DNA of 64,000 nucleotides from Metallyticus violacea (lineage: Eukaryota; Arthropoda; Insecta; Mantodea; Metallyticidae), in assembly GCA_030762175.1 (NCBI GenBank), contig CM060841.1:9949501-10013500 (forward strand), in the 5' to 3' direction. A program made the translations under genes and the position numbers. This document shows, in pieces, positions 23,036-32,487 of the stretch. How positions within the stretch are numbered: the stretch's first letter is position 1; each line of letters starts with the position of its first letter. The notes beneath the pieces are model-generated. The model ran no database searches. It had not been told where the DNA came from and saw only the letters and a program-made list of their open reading frames with translations.

Positions 23036-24065
23036 TCCTGGCTGGTTACAACTAGAGTCTAGAGGTTGTAACCTTCCAGAAGTAACTACATCTGAAGGTC
23101 CCCGAAGGAGTCACGGCCTACAGGTTCGAAATCTACTCTTTAATGGATCAACGCCGGTCGTGAAAGTCTAAGCATGTATATTATTCGAACAAATTATCGC
23201 CTCTCATCTTTCATCTGACACCATATGTCGATCTTACGACAATTTACCTACATATTCTACATAGATCATTAAGAAAAGTATTTTATAAGAATAAATTATT
23301 TGCATTATTATGTCTTGTTGGTGTTTCAGAAAAATATTTTATTAGTATCCCCCCCTTTTTTTCCCGCCGTTTACGTTCCCCCCATTATAAGTGGTGCTAA
23401 TATAAATTATTTACTAACATTATACGAATAATTTGTCTGCCATATAGCTCTCTGGTCCTTGCGTCAATAGAGCAGAATTTCGTTACACGCGTCAGTGATT
23501 CGCCGCATCACCTACAACTTCCAATCGACTTCTTTCATAGCAGTGGTATGGACTACTACCACTGACGGTGTCATTACCTCTTTGAACGACTTCCGAACTA
23601 AACCTCGCCCGACTTCTATAACAGGTTGTGATCTTTGGAAAGCATGGTATACTCATGAAAATTCAGTCAACACAACACCAACCCAGCAAGTTCTCTCGAT
23701 GACAAAGATTTTATTTTACAGAAGTTATTTTGAAGAATATATTGCTTGTATGTGTTACCCCTTATAAACTTGTGCATAACTTTATAGACTGCATAAATGG
23801 TTACACTATCTGAGATCCACTGTATTTCATGTGTTGTTACGAACATGCAAAATTTCCTTTTTCCACTCACACAATAGCATGTTGCCACACAACGATTTGC
23901 TTTGAACTGAACCATACGTCAATACCAGCCTACTTTTCTTAATAAGAAATGTAAGTGCCTCCTTTCCATCTTTATAATTCCAAACAAATGATATTAAAAG
24001 TTTCTGATTCTTTTAATTTTGAAGAACGTGAACACGTTTCTATTCATTCAGCTCTGTATTATATA
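23036..24065. other. No gene recognised
   Basis: Contains a C/T-rich run at 23347-23382 and open frames (23495-23767 plus, 23667-23915 minus) without recognisable motifs. The first 130 bases may still belong to the Penelope-like relic. Confidence 0.4.
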
Positions 24066-24128
24066 TACCGAGGTTGCCAAAATATGTATTACACACTTTC
24101 GGACCGAGAAACAACAGTAATGTGTAGT

Positions 24129-24355
24129 ATGATGTTCTGTAAACAGATGTGACTTACATACATTATGATAGCGTTGCTATGTGACAGGTAAATCAACAAT
24201 GAACAAATGAAGCCAAGATTATTGTATGATGTTCTGTAAACAGACGTGACTCACATACATTATGATAGCGTTGCTACGTGATAGATTAATTAACAATGAA
24301 CAAAAAAGCCAAGATTATCGTATGATGTTCTGTAAACAGATGTGACTCACAATAA
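24129..24355. repeat. 97-bp tandem repeat inside the DD41D element
   Basis: About 2.3 copies of a 96-97-bp unit. 'gatgttctgtaaacagatgt' recurs at 24131, 24228 and 24324, and the intervening 'gacttacatacattatgat', 'gcgttgctacgtgata' and 'caatgaacaaa' blocks are also repeated. It lies between the 5' terminal repeat and the transposase start, a place where related transposons keep transposase-binding or promoter sequence. Confidence 0.9.
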
Positions 24356-24379
24356 GTTAGGCTAGCGCTTCTACACAAA

Positions 24380-25425
24380 ATGAAGTCAAGATTATCGTTT
24401 GAAGAGCGGAAAACAATTTTGAAGTGTATTGAAAAACCGAGAATGTTGTTGAAGTTCAAAGGTAATGGAGACGTGTGTACAGAACAGAGCCGCCAAGGCG
24501 AGTAACAATTCGTGCTACGCATTCGAGACAAATTTGAAACTCATGGTACCGTATGCGATGTTCACAAGGGCAGATCTGGGAGGCCTCGCACAGCAACAAG
24601 CCCCGCGTCCTATGATTTTGGAACGTTTTGAGCACTCACCGCGGAAATCTACAAAGCAATGTGCACGTGAGACTGGAATTAGCGTACTCGTATTATTAAA
24701 ACACAAACGTTGAAAGTTTTCATCCCAAGACTTTGTATGCATTTAATGAAGATGAATTAGAGAATACAATGATGTGAGTGGTTTCGGAATATGGTGCAAG
24801 AGGATGACGCCCACGTAGGGAAAGATGTTTGGTCCGATCAGGCACAAATTAAGTCGAACGGAACTGTTAACCGGCATAACTGTGCTTAATGGTGTGCAAA
24901 CAATCCACATGTTATTTTTAAAAGTCTGTTAATTTACATGGAATTAATGTTTGGTGTGAGTTGTCATCAACGGGTCTAATTGGATCATTCTTTTTTGAAG
25001 AAACAGTAACTGGCCCAGTGTGCCTGAACATGATACGCACATCCGCCTTACCCGCCATTCATACGCTCTATGGAAACGAAGAATTTTACTTCTAACAGGA
25101 TATTGCACCAGCACATTACCACCGAGATGTACGTGCGTACCTTGATGACAATCTTCCAAGGCACCGGATAGGACGAAGAGGTCCGGTTGAGTTTCCACCG
25201 CGTTCTCTGGATCTAACTACGTTGGACTTCTACCTATGGGGAACTCTTAAGGATGTTGTTTACTGTAGAAAACCAGCCACACTGATAGCACTTCGGGAAG
25301 AAATTGAAACGGCATGTACTGCAATCCCTGAGGACACTTTCGCAAACGTTACTCAATCAGTTGAACGTACTCAGAAGTGTATCGACGGCATTTGGAGCAA
25401 CTGTTGTAACTGTAAAAGTCTAAGA
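24380..25425 (+). pseudogene. DD41D mariner-like transposase pseudogene
   Basis: The N-terminal start is MKSRLSFEERKTILKCIEKP. It is followed across several stops and frameshifts by 'LRIRDKFETHGTVCDVHKGR', 'SGRPRTATSP' (the linker between DNA-binding halves), 'STKQCARETGIS', 'KVFIPRLCMHLMK', then 'GPIRHKL' near the first catalytic Asp (normally WSDE, not preserved), '[14 protein letters not shown]', the second Asp in 'QDIAPAHYHRDVRAYLDD', and the third in 'PPRSLDLTTLDFYLWGTLKD'. By my count 41 residues separate the second and third Asp, the spacing of rosa-like DD41D elements. The C-terminus continues to the 'NVTQSVERTQKCIDGIW' region. At least eight stops are visible, so it is long dead. Confidence 0.88.
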
Positions 25426-25518
25426 TGATTAGTGCTCACTATATTTTGTGTGTGAATTCAGTTTTGTTACGTTAACACAGATTTTATTTGCTTGAAGTGT
25501 GTATACATTTTAACGCCC

Positions 25519-25522
<4 letters not shown>

Positions 25523-25574
<52 letters not shown>
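25523..25574. repeat. (TA)n microsatellite
   Basis: About 26 TA units abutting the 3' end of the DD41D element. Confidence 0.95.
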
Positions 25575-25577
<3 letters not shown>

Positions 25578-27335
25578 AGAAACTTTATTGTTAACATTTG
25601 AGTTCCTATTACTGCATAAATGCAATGGTGTGCATCATATGCTAGTCAGTCAAGTTGCATATTGTCATAACGCGTTAGTTCCTTTCGATCACTAAGAAAG
25701 AAGACGTGAGATCATTTAAATACAAAGTTTAATCCTATTTCTATTTACTATTGACTTCTGAGTATCAAATGCAATTACTTCAATGACTTATAACTGCGAA
25801 ATGTTTCGTCCCCTATCTCAAATTATCGAAGACGGTTCTATATAGAACGAAAATATTTCTGTTGTTTATTAATACTGTATATATAGATAATAACTAATCC
25901 CTACTTTCTGTTTACTAAAAGAATGGTTAGTAGTTCTCAAAACCGATTGTTCATATAACATTCAAAATGTATGGCTGCATATGGCATGAATAACTACCTG
26001 CGCGCTAGTCAGGTATTTGGCAATTGCAAATGCAGATTCGTCTCAACAGAGTACGTTTAATGACCGACAGTGTTGCATATACCACATGTACTCCTTTGAT
26101 ATGTTAATGAGTAACCGAAAATGCCGCGTGTGTATAAAAATTAAACTAAAGACAGTTCTTCAGTACATTGCACACCACTGTACGTTAATACATTTTAAAG
26201 TAATGTGTCATGAATTCTGAAACAATAGAAGGATGATGACGTACCGATCTGCTCGGACTTCAAATAAATATGCCAGGTTCATTCCTCCATAGCTATTAGG
26301 TTATAGCACCGTCGTAAAGAATATTGCACGCTTTCTTACAATTGATCATAACACTATCATTTAAATCAAAGATATAAACACCTAGTTTGATCTATTTTTT
26401 TAATCAATAGTACCTCTGCCTGCAACTGAAAGCAAGTCCTTTTTTTCAACAAAATTTCGTAGTAAAAAAGATGAAAAGGGTACTTTTCTGTTGCTGCATA
26501 GGCTTTTGTTGTGATGTCAAAGATCAAATGTAGTGATTTAGTGCGTTAAAGTGTCTTTTCTTTCGTACTGGCTTAGTACGTAGTGCCAATTGGACTTTTC
26601 TGAGAAGAACTGCTCCAAAGGACGTGATATTGTGACGTTTGGGGAGTGACAATGTGGGAGAACTAGTACATGTATTGTAGCATTGAGACGGTTAGTGTTT
26701 AGAAGTGACGGTTGGGATGTGTACGTGAGAAATTGAACCTATGTACGGATAGGGGAAGGAGTAGCATTTTCAGCAACTTTTAGGTAATCGAGAGTTGGAA
26801 CTTGAAGAGGTTGGACGTTGCACCTTTCTGCTCTGGAATAACCACCTTTTTCGAGGACAAGTCTGTTCCATAGCACCTTTACGATGGGTAAATAAATAAT
26901 GATTTAACTGTGAACACTGTTCATGTTTGCATAGAATACCTCAGCCCATTACTTCCTTAGTTCTATTTCTTTTTTTTTTAAAGGATGGGTACGATTCATA
27001 TGGATACCTAGTACGGCCTAAGAAGCGTAACAGATACGGAATAATATTTATGTTGATGACCCGACAGAGGTTTACGGCATATTGGTCGCCGCTGTCGGCT
27101 ATTTAAAACAGACTGTGATAATATTCTTTCCTACTTCGATTTTCAAATATAAAGGATGCTCAAATTATTGTAAAGGTTGTTACAATGAAAGAGTTTTCGT
27201 AATTTTTTTTAAAAAAATTTTTGTTACAGTTCTCACATGTATTTATTGAACTGAATTCTGTGAAAATCTATATATGAAAGTTAGGCTTCAGCTTACTGCA
27301 TATGGAACATGTAAAGTAGTACATTGTGGGAACAA
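25575..27335. other. No gene recognised
   Basis: AT-rich, except 26560-26900, which is of mixed composition and ends 'acgatgggtaaataaataatg'. I considered that a first exon with a splice donor but found no supporting open frame. Confidence 0.4.
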
Positions 27336-27660
27336 GGGCCTGTGGGGCTGACTTTGGGGTGTTTTTCTTGTTTCCCCTGGCCACTTAGGCGAATGTTGCA
27401 ACGGATATTTATTTTCCACAGGTTTTCTACTCTCCCATTTCACATCATTTCATTCCAAAGGTTCTGTTACAAGGTCGAAAATGCCAGGGTGAGATGGGCT
27501 GGTGCGTTATGGCAGTGGCTTGCGCTTTGCCACTGAGGCATTTTTAAGGGTTTCGAACTCGGGGAAAAGGCTCCGTCAGCGTCGGGGTGTTCTTTCTGGC
27601 ACAATGTTAGGGACTTCCTCTACGTCGCATTGGGTGCTTAAGCACAAATGGCCAGCCGTT
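27336..27660 (+). mobile_element. SINE D copy (diverged partner of 53065-53490)
   Basis: The segment 'ccactTAGGCGAATGttgc', 'catttcacatcatttcattcc', 'gaaaatgccagggtgagatg' and 'gctggtgcgttatggcagtg' followed by 'cttgcgcttt' aligns block by block with the minus strand of 53065-53400. It also has a B-box-like 'GGTTTCGAACTCGG' at 27547-27560. The two copies are clearly the same repeat but much diverged. The tRNA head seen in the other copy is not clear here. Confidence 0.6.
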
Positions 27661-29345
27661 GAGCAAGATGGAAGTATCAAAGCATCCTATTCCGCCCTAA
27701 CAATCAAGTCAAATTCTATCTAACAAAAAATAAAACAGTACCTCCTTTTAGTTGGTAGAGGGAATTTTCCTTTTAAATGGGAATTTCTGATTCCGTTTTC
27801 CAGATATTCCATGTTCTTTCTAAGTTTCTACCAACAGTAGGAGAAGACAGCAGGTGAGTGTTAGCAATGAACTTCTTTCATTATGACAGTAATTGGTCAT
27901 ATATTTCGCATGGAATTACCTTACGATTATTTGCCATACTATGCCTCGCTACCTACCATTCGCATGTACTGAAGAACTCACAAGCACGTGTGCTTATCTC
28001 ATCCCAGAACCAGTAATAGAGTGCTTCTGTGTAATCCCCTGAATTGATATAGGATTGAGCGCTACATCTGCGGAAAGAGATGCTGTCAGCTCTACGAAAA
28101 GCAAATCTCGTATTACCCAATTTTGTTCCTTTCATCAATCTCTATTGACTCTCAAAACCGTTTGTGAACATGTACAACGTGTTAATCAACGTAAAGCGGG
28201 CACAAAGCTTCTACAGTTTTCCGTTGTATAACAAATTACCGGAAACATGGTTAGCTCTCGCTACCTCACAAATCACGAGCAATACCCAGCAAGCTCGCTC
28301 AAGTTCGTTTCACTATAGCCCATGGTTGGAAGCAGCGACCTTTGTACCTGAGTCAACACTGTAATCAGAACAGCCACCAAAAATAATAGGATACCATATT
28401 GGCCAGAGCAGGGCACTGCCTCAAGGCAGGTGTACATCATCCTGTTCAATATTCATGCAACCTGCCTTTAGCACTTTGCTTATTAATTGTGTCCCGTAGA
28501 ACTTAGCGTTGTTGCTTACTCTTGGCGTCCTACTCTGTTAAAAAGAAAATGTCTGCCACATCGTGAGCAGTTCTGCAGACCTACACGTACATTTTTGCTC
28601 GATTATCGTATTAAAAGTGTTACTAAATTTATTTTAACCACTAGCTAAATGTCCTTACAATAACTTAAGAATATAATAGAGGTGCAGTGTTACAGTAGTA
28701 CAAGCTCTCAAAAATAACGCATGATAAATTTTAAAATCATAATTAAACTAACGAATAATTTAAATCAAAAGCAAGAGAATAAATGTGAAATAAAATGCTT
28801 TGATACTCAAATCCTACCTAATAAAATTAAGTTCTTTAATGAAAAAAGACTCTATAGCACGTGGGGTGTATAACTTTACTGTTGCTGAATATAGATAACT
28901 AGAATTAATATTCATTTGTGGCACATATAGAACAGAGAACGAGAGAGAAGTTAATACAAGATCATAATAAACCTCTTATTTAAATAAAAAAAAGTTCATG
29001 CCCCCGTTTTTATGGCAGTAAATTTATCGAATGCTTCTGCAATCTGCAGAGAAATAATTACATGTTTTGAAATTTCAGTTTGACTCAAATTTTATTAATA
29101 CTTGCAATTGGTCTACAAGTTTTTTAAATTTTCATTTTCTCTTTCAACATTTTTACTTGACAATATTATTTGACATTTAAATAGTTGCAAATTTTCCTAT
29201 ATTTAATATTTATGACTTTTTATTGCAACCTATATACTAATTCAGCTTTATAAAGCAACTCAATTAATTTGTATAAAATTTGAGATAACATTTCAAATGG
29301 TGCCTGACAGTAAGTTTTAGGCCAAGAGGCACCATCTACCACTTT
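27661..29345. other. No gene recognised
   Basis: Two open frames catch the eye, 27953-28138 minus and 28164-28364 plus. They face away from each other and look compositionally more protein-like than their surroundings ('LPETWLALATSQITS', 'YTEALYYWFWDEIST'). I cannot match either to a family. They may be parts of an unrecognised repeat. Confidence 0.35.
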
Positions 29346-29359
29346 CTCTCCCTCCCCCC

Positions 29360-29653
29360 GCACCGCCACGAGTGGCCGAGGTCGTTAAGGCGCGAACTCG
29401 TGAGCGGGAGGTCTGGGGTTCGAATCCTACTAGAAACATCTTCCCTGACTGATGTTTATTCAAGGTTTTCCTCGGTCCTCATAAATGGCAAATGCCGAGG
29501 AGGTACCCTAAACATAGGCCCGGAACGTTTCCTTCCTTAAAAAAATCCTTTCCCAATGTATCATTTCATCTCACGTATCATCAGTGTCCACCGCCTGTGG
29601 TGCCTCAGTTGTAAAAACGATCATTAAACAATATTAAAAAAAAAAAACCTCTC
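29360..29653 (+). mobile_element. SINE B copy
   Basis: A well-preserved family B copy. The head 'GAGTGGCCGAGGTCGTTAAG' includes the A box, 'GGGTTCGAATCC' is the B box, and all body blocks are in order through 'accgcctgtggtgcctcagt', ending in an A12 tail. The class II (Leu/Ser-like) tRNA layout of the head, with an extended variable region, is recognisable. The plus-strand tail abuts a non-LTR retrotransposon fragment. Confidence 0.92.
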
Positions 29654-29664
29654 CACTTCATAAC

Positions 29665-30020
29665 AACACATATTGCTTTGCAACTGGAGGAAGTAATTAT
29701 ACATAAAAACTGGAATATTAAGAACCAACCAAGTCTAGCTAGGCTTAGACTGGGGGCTTGGAATGCACAGAAAATTATAAATAAAACAGGTGATAGAATG
29801 TTACCTCTTTGTGGAAATCCGGAAGACTGGCAACACATCATGGCACATTGTCCAAACACAGAACAATGGCGAAGAACTTTGAGTCCAAGTTTACATACTT
29901 GAATATGAGTAGGTTAACGTGCTGGGACTTGCTTGAGCAGAAAGAAAGTTGGTCAAAGTTGGGTGAGTTTTTATTTAAAGTGCACCTAATAGGAAGGTGT
30001 TTGTGTTTAAACAATGTATA
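29665..30020 (+). pseudogene. Non-LTR retrotransposon ORF2 C-terminal fragment (copy 1)
   Basis: A 74-codon open frame reads 'SLARLRLGAWNAQ', then 'LPLCGNPEDWQHIMAHCPNT' and 'EQWRR'. This fits the zinc-binding CxxC...HxxxxC tail following the reverse transcriptase and RNase H region of jockey/I/R1-type non-LTR elements, although the first Cys position reads Leu here (LPLCG for CPLCG). The next frame (29809-30021) continues it. No reverse transcriptase domain is present, so it is a 5'-truncated, dead insertion. A second fragment of the same family is at 32030-32345. Confidence 0.6.
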
Positions 30021-30061
30021 ATATACAGACGTATGAAAGAGAGAGGAAGTGTGTGTTTTTC

Positions 30062-30097
30062 ATATAAAATAATTATCTTCGAGGAATTATTTTATAT
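30062..30097. repeat. Perfect 13-bp hairpin in AT-rich DNA
   Basis: 'ATATAAAATAATT' at 30062-30074 is exactly complementary to 'AATTATTTTATAT' at 30085-30097, with a 10-base loop (atcttcgagg). No gene end lies nearby on the strength of which to call it a terminator. Confidence 0.85.
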
Positions 30098-32025
30098 AAA
30101 TATTTCCATATTGCGTGTTAATAGTTTTATATAAATAATGTTGGCATTTAGATATATTATCCACCGGTGTTAAATAGTAGCATCTAAGGTCTCAGGACCC
30201 ATGCGATGGATATAATATAAAAGTTATGTCTGTATATTATCTGTATCCATCCATCCGTCCATTCACCCATCTACATTGTTTGCAGCCAAATTTTCTACAG
30301 ATACTTATCGTAAATACAAACACCAGGTGCAGGATAGAAGGCTGCTATAGATGTTTCTATGTTATTCGTCTAAAATATAATTTTATCATAAAAATATTAA
30401 TTTTGGAGGTGAATGTTCCTGTACGTGTTTGAAATACTACGATAAATTGAGATAACAATTATTAACTTCAACCCAAAATGTAACAATGCTTATTACTTTT
30501 TTAAAAATATATGAGAAACCCTATAAATGTTAGAGAGGTGAAATAGAAAAGAACATTGAAAAACCAGAAGGCACATAGACAGGAATAAAGAAAAGTTGAA
30601 ATTGAAAAGCTGAGGGGCTGAGAACAGAAAAGTAAATAGCTTTTTGAGGGAAGAAGACGATGAAGCCCAAAAAGGGAATGAAAACCATGACCAACACAGA
30701 AAGGAAGAGGGAAATACAAACCAGTGGGCTAAAACGTTGGTAAACAAAGAAAAATATTGTAAAGATGGATTGAAACTGGACGCTCAGAAGAAAAAGAAAT
30801 GGAATTCTCCAGTTACAGCTTTCCAGGAACACAAAGGTATCGAAATGTTTACTACTTTTTTTCTCATATAATTTAATGCCTGTTTCAGGCTCTAAAAGGG
30901 CGTGTATTTTACAGGGCAATGTTCAAATCAGCTACCGCAAGTTTAGAAACGTGAAAATCCATTAACAAAAAGCAGTTTTGCAAGCTCTACTAATTATGTT
31001 CTCACTTGATAGCATAACCAACTGGGGTACAGGTCATAATATTGAGCAGCGTTTTATAGCCTAAATCATGAAAATGAATAGGAAAGAACATCCCACTTTT
31101 AATATCACCCAACCGAGTAAGAATCAGCCCTCTCTCCCTCCTTCGGCTCTTTTGCCGTTCTCCAAATCCCTTTTTCTTTATGTACTTTAATATGAATGCG
31201 AGATGAGATTTCAATTTTCTCTTCAGTTAACTCGTTATCAAACTTCTACTCGAGAAAATTATTATCAAAACTTATCAACACCTCGCCCTTCACAGTCTGC
31301 TGCTGCCTTCTCTATTCTATCTGTAAATGGACGTCTTCTCTGCTTAACATTTCCGCTTATACCTGCAATCCTCTTAGGCTAGCCAAATTGGAGAAGTGGG
31401 GAGAATGAGATAAATAAAATAGGAAAGGAAAGAAAGTTAATGCAGACTTGTGACGGAATGGGCAATGCAGTGAATGAACAGGCATAACGGAGAAGCGAAG
31501 TGCCTGATTGTTTGCCGGTAAAGAATGACAAAGGAAGAGGGGAAAATGAAATTGAAAAAGGAAAATTAGAACAAAAATACGAACGGGAGAAAAGAACAAA
31601 GAGCGAGCATAGGTTTTCCGCTCTTCGTTACCTGACGTCGTCCCTTCGATGCAGAATAAACCCAAGATAAAGAGTGGACATTTTCATTTCAGATGCTCCC
31701 TCTATCACACTGCGATCTCATTCTGGTTTTTTTTTATATTGCTTCATAAAAAATGCATTATTACATTTTTCGCTTCCTTTAAAGCAAGTAATTTCTGCTT
31801 CAGAGTTGCAACTCATAGGAAAAATGTATATGGAGGATCGAGTGAGGCTTAATAGGCCGCCCTCCCCCCATCATCCACATTGTAACATATAATAAAATCC
31901 TTCCTTTAATATCTTTATAAAAGTGGTATGAATTGCGATTGCTTTCTTCCTTGAACATCTTTAAAACAGATAGCAATACAAGCAATGGCCCTTGCGCGGG
32001 CTTTTCATCTGGGACTCAATGCCCA
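30098..32025. other. No gene recognised; purine-rich tracts
   Basis: 30530-30820 and 31385-31610 are strongly purine-biased on the plus strand. This explains the long overlapping Phe/Ser/Leu-rich open frames on the minus strand, which I regard as artefacts. A short (CCAT)n-like run lies at 30243-30272. Confidence 0.5.
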
Positions 32026-32029
32026 GAAA

Positions 32030-32345
32030 AGGTATCGCTTAACCTGCAGGCTCAAATAGTTCAGGTATGGGGAAAGGGGGATTGTGTGGAAGAGAGAAAC
32101 AAATGGCCTCACATGGCTCGAACTAGGGCCGTGGAAAGGAGATAAAACAGTTAATGCTCTCTGGGAAACAATTTATCCATTGTGCGGAGAATGCGATACC
32201 TGGAGGCATATTTTGGCAGGATGCAGGGAAACGGAGATTTTAAGAAATGAGCATTTACCACCGCAATTTCCGAATTCCAATATAAATTTGAACATCTTCC
32301 GGGAAGTGATGGTGCATACACACACAAATCCGGAATATTTCTAGC
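32030..32345 (+). pseudogene. Non-LTR retrotransposon ORF2 C-terminal fragment (copy 2)
   Basis: After a frameshift near 32120 the frame reads 'LGPWKGDKTVNALWE', then 'YPLCGECDTWRHILAGCRET' and 'EILRNEHLP'. The 'PLCG..(D/E)xWxHI...C..TE..R' pattern matches copy 1 (29665-30020), and the preceding 'MARTRA' corresponds to 'LARLRLGAW' there. The stop at 32341-32343 may be the true end of the element's ORF. Like copy 1 it is 5'-truncated. Confidence 0.55.
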
Positions 32346-32456
32346 GAAGACCCGACAAAGAAGGTTAATGGATATAGAGAAGAAAGGGGAGTTGGGGAGT
32401 TGGGGAGGTGGGAGATTAAGGAAAGGGGGCTTAGGGGTAAGGATCCTATTCATGTT

Positions 32457-32460
<4 letters not shown>

Positions 32461-32487
<27 letters not shown>
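32461..32487. repeat. (TA)n microsatellite
   Basis: About 12 TA units. It follows the non-LTR fragment by about 115 bp and could be expanded from its 3' tail. Confidence 0.9.

Larger units (their letters stand above)
24066..25524 (+). mobile_element. DD41D mariner-like element with both ends
   Basis: A 1.46-kb Tc1/mariner-superfamily element. The 5' end 'TACCGAGGTTGCCAAAATAT' and the reverse-complemented 3' end 'TACAGAGGGCGTTAAAATGT' align as inverted repeats and continue into a shared 'ACACACTT'. Both begin at TA. The left flank (about 24057-24067) and right flank (25523-25574) are TA-repeat DNA, so it inserted into a TA microsatellite, as expected for TA-specific transposition. A tandem repeat lies between the 5' end and the transposase. 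The transposase is heavily mutated. Confidence 0.85.

Noticed and set aside
26560..26900. First exon ending in a GGTAAAT splice donor
   Set aside because: No open frame of useful length leads to the site, and no downstream exon with a matching acceptor was found.
30493..30919. Overlapping minus-strand frames of 72-129 codons as a membrane protein gene
   Set aside because: The plus strand is purine-rich, so the complement is necessarily Phe/Leu/Ser-rich in all frames. There is no domain, no conserved start and no neighbouring exon.
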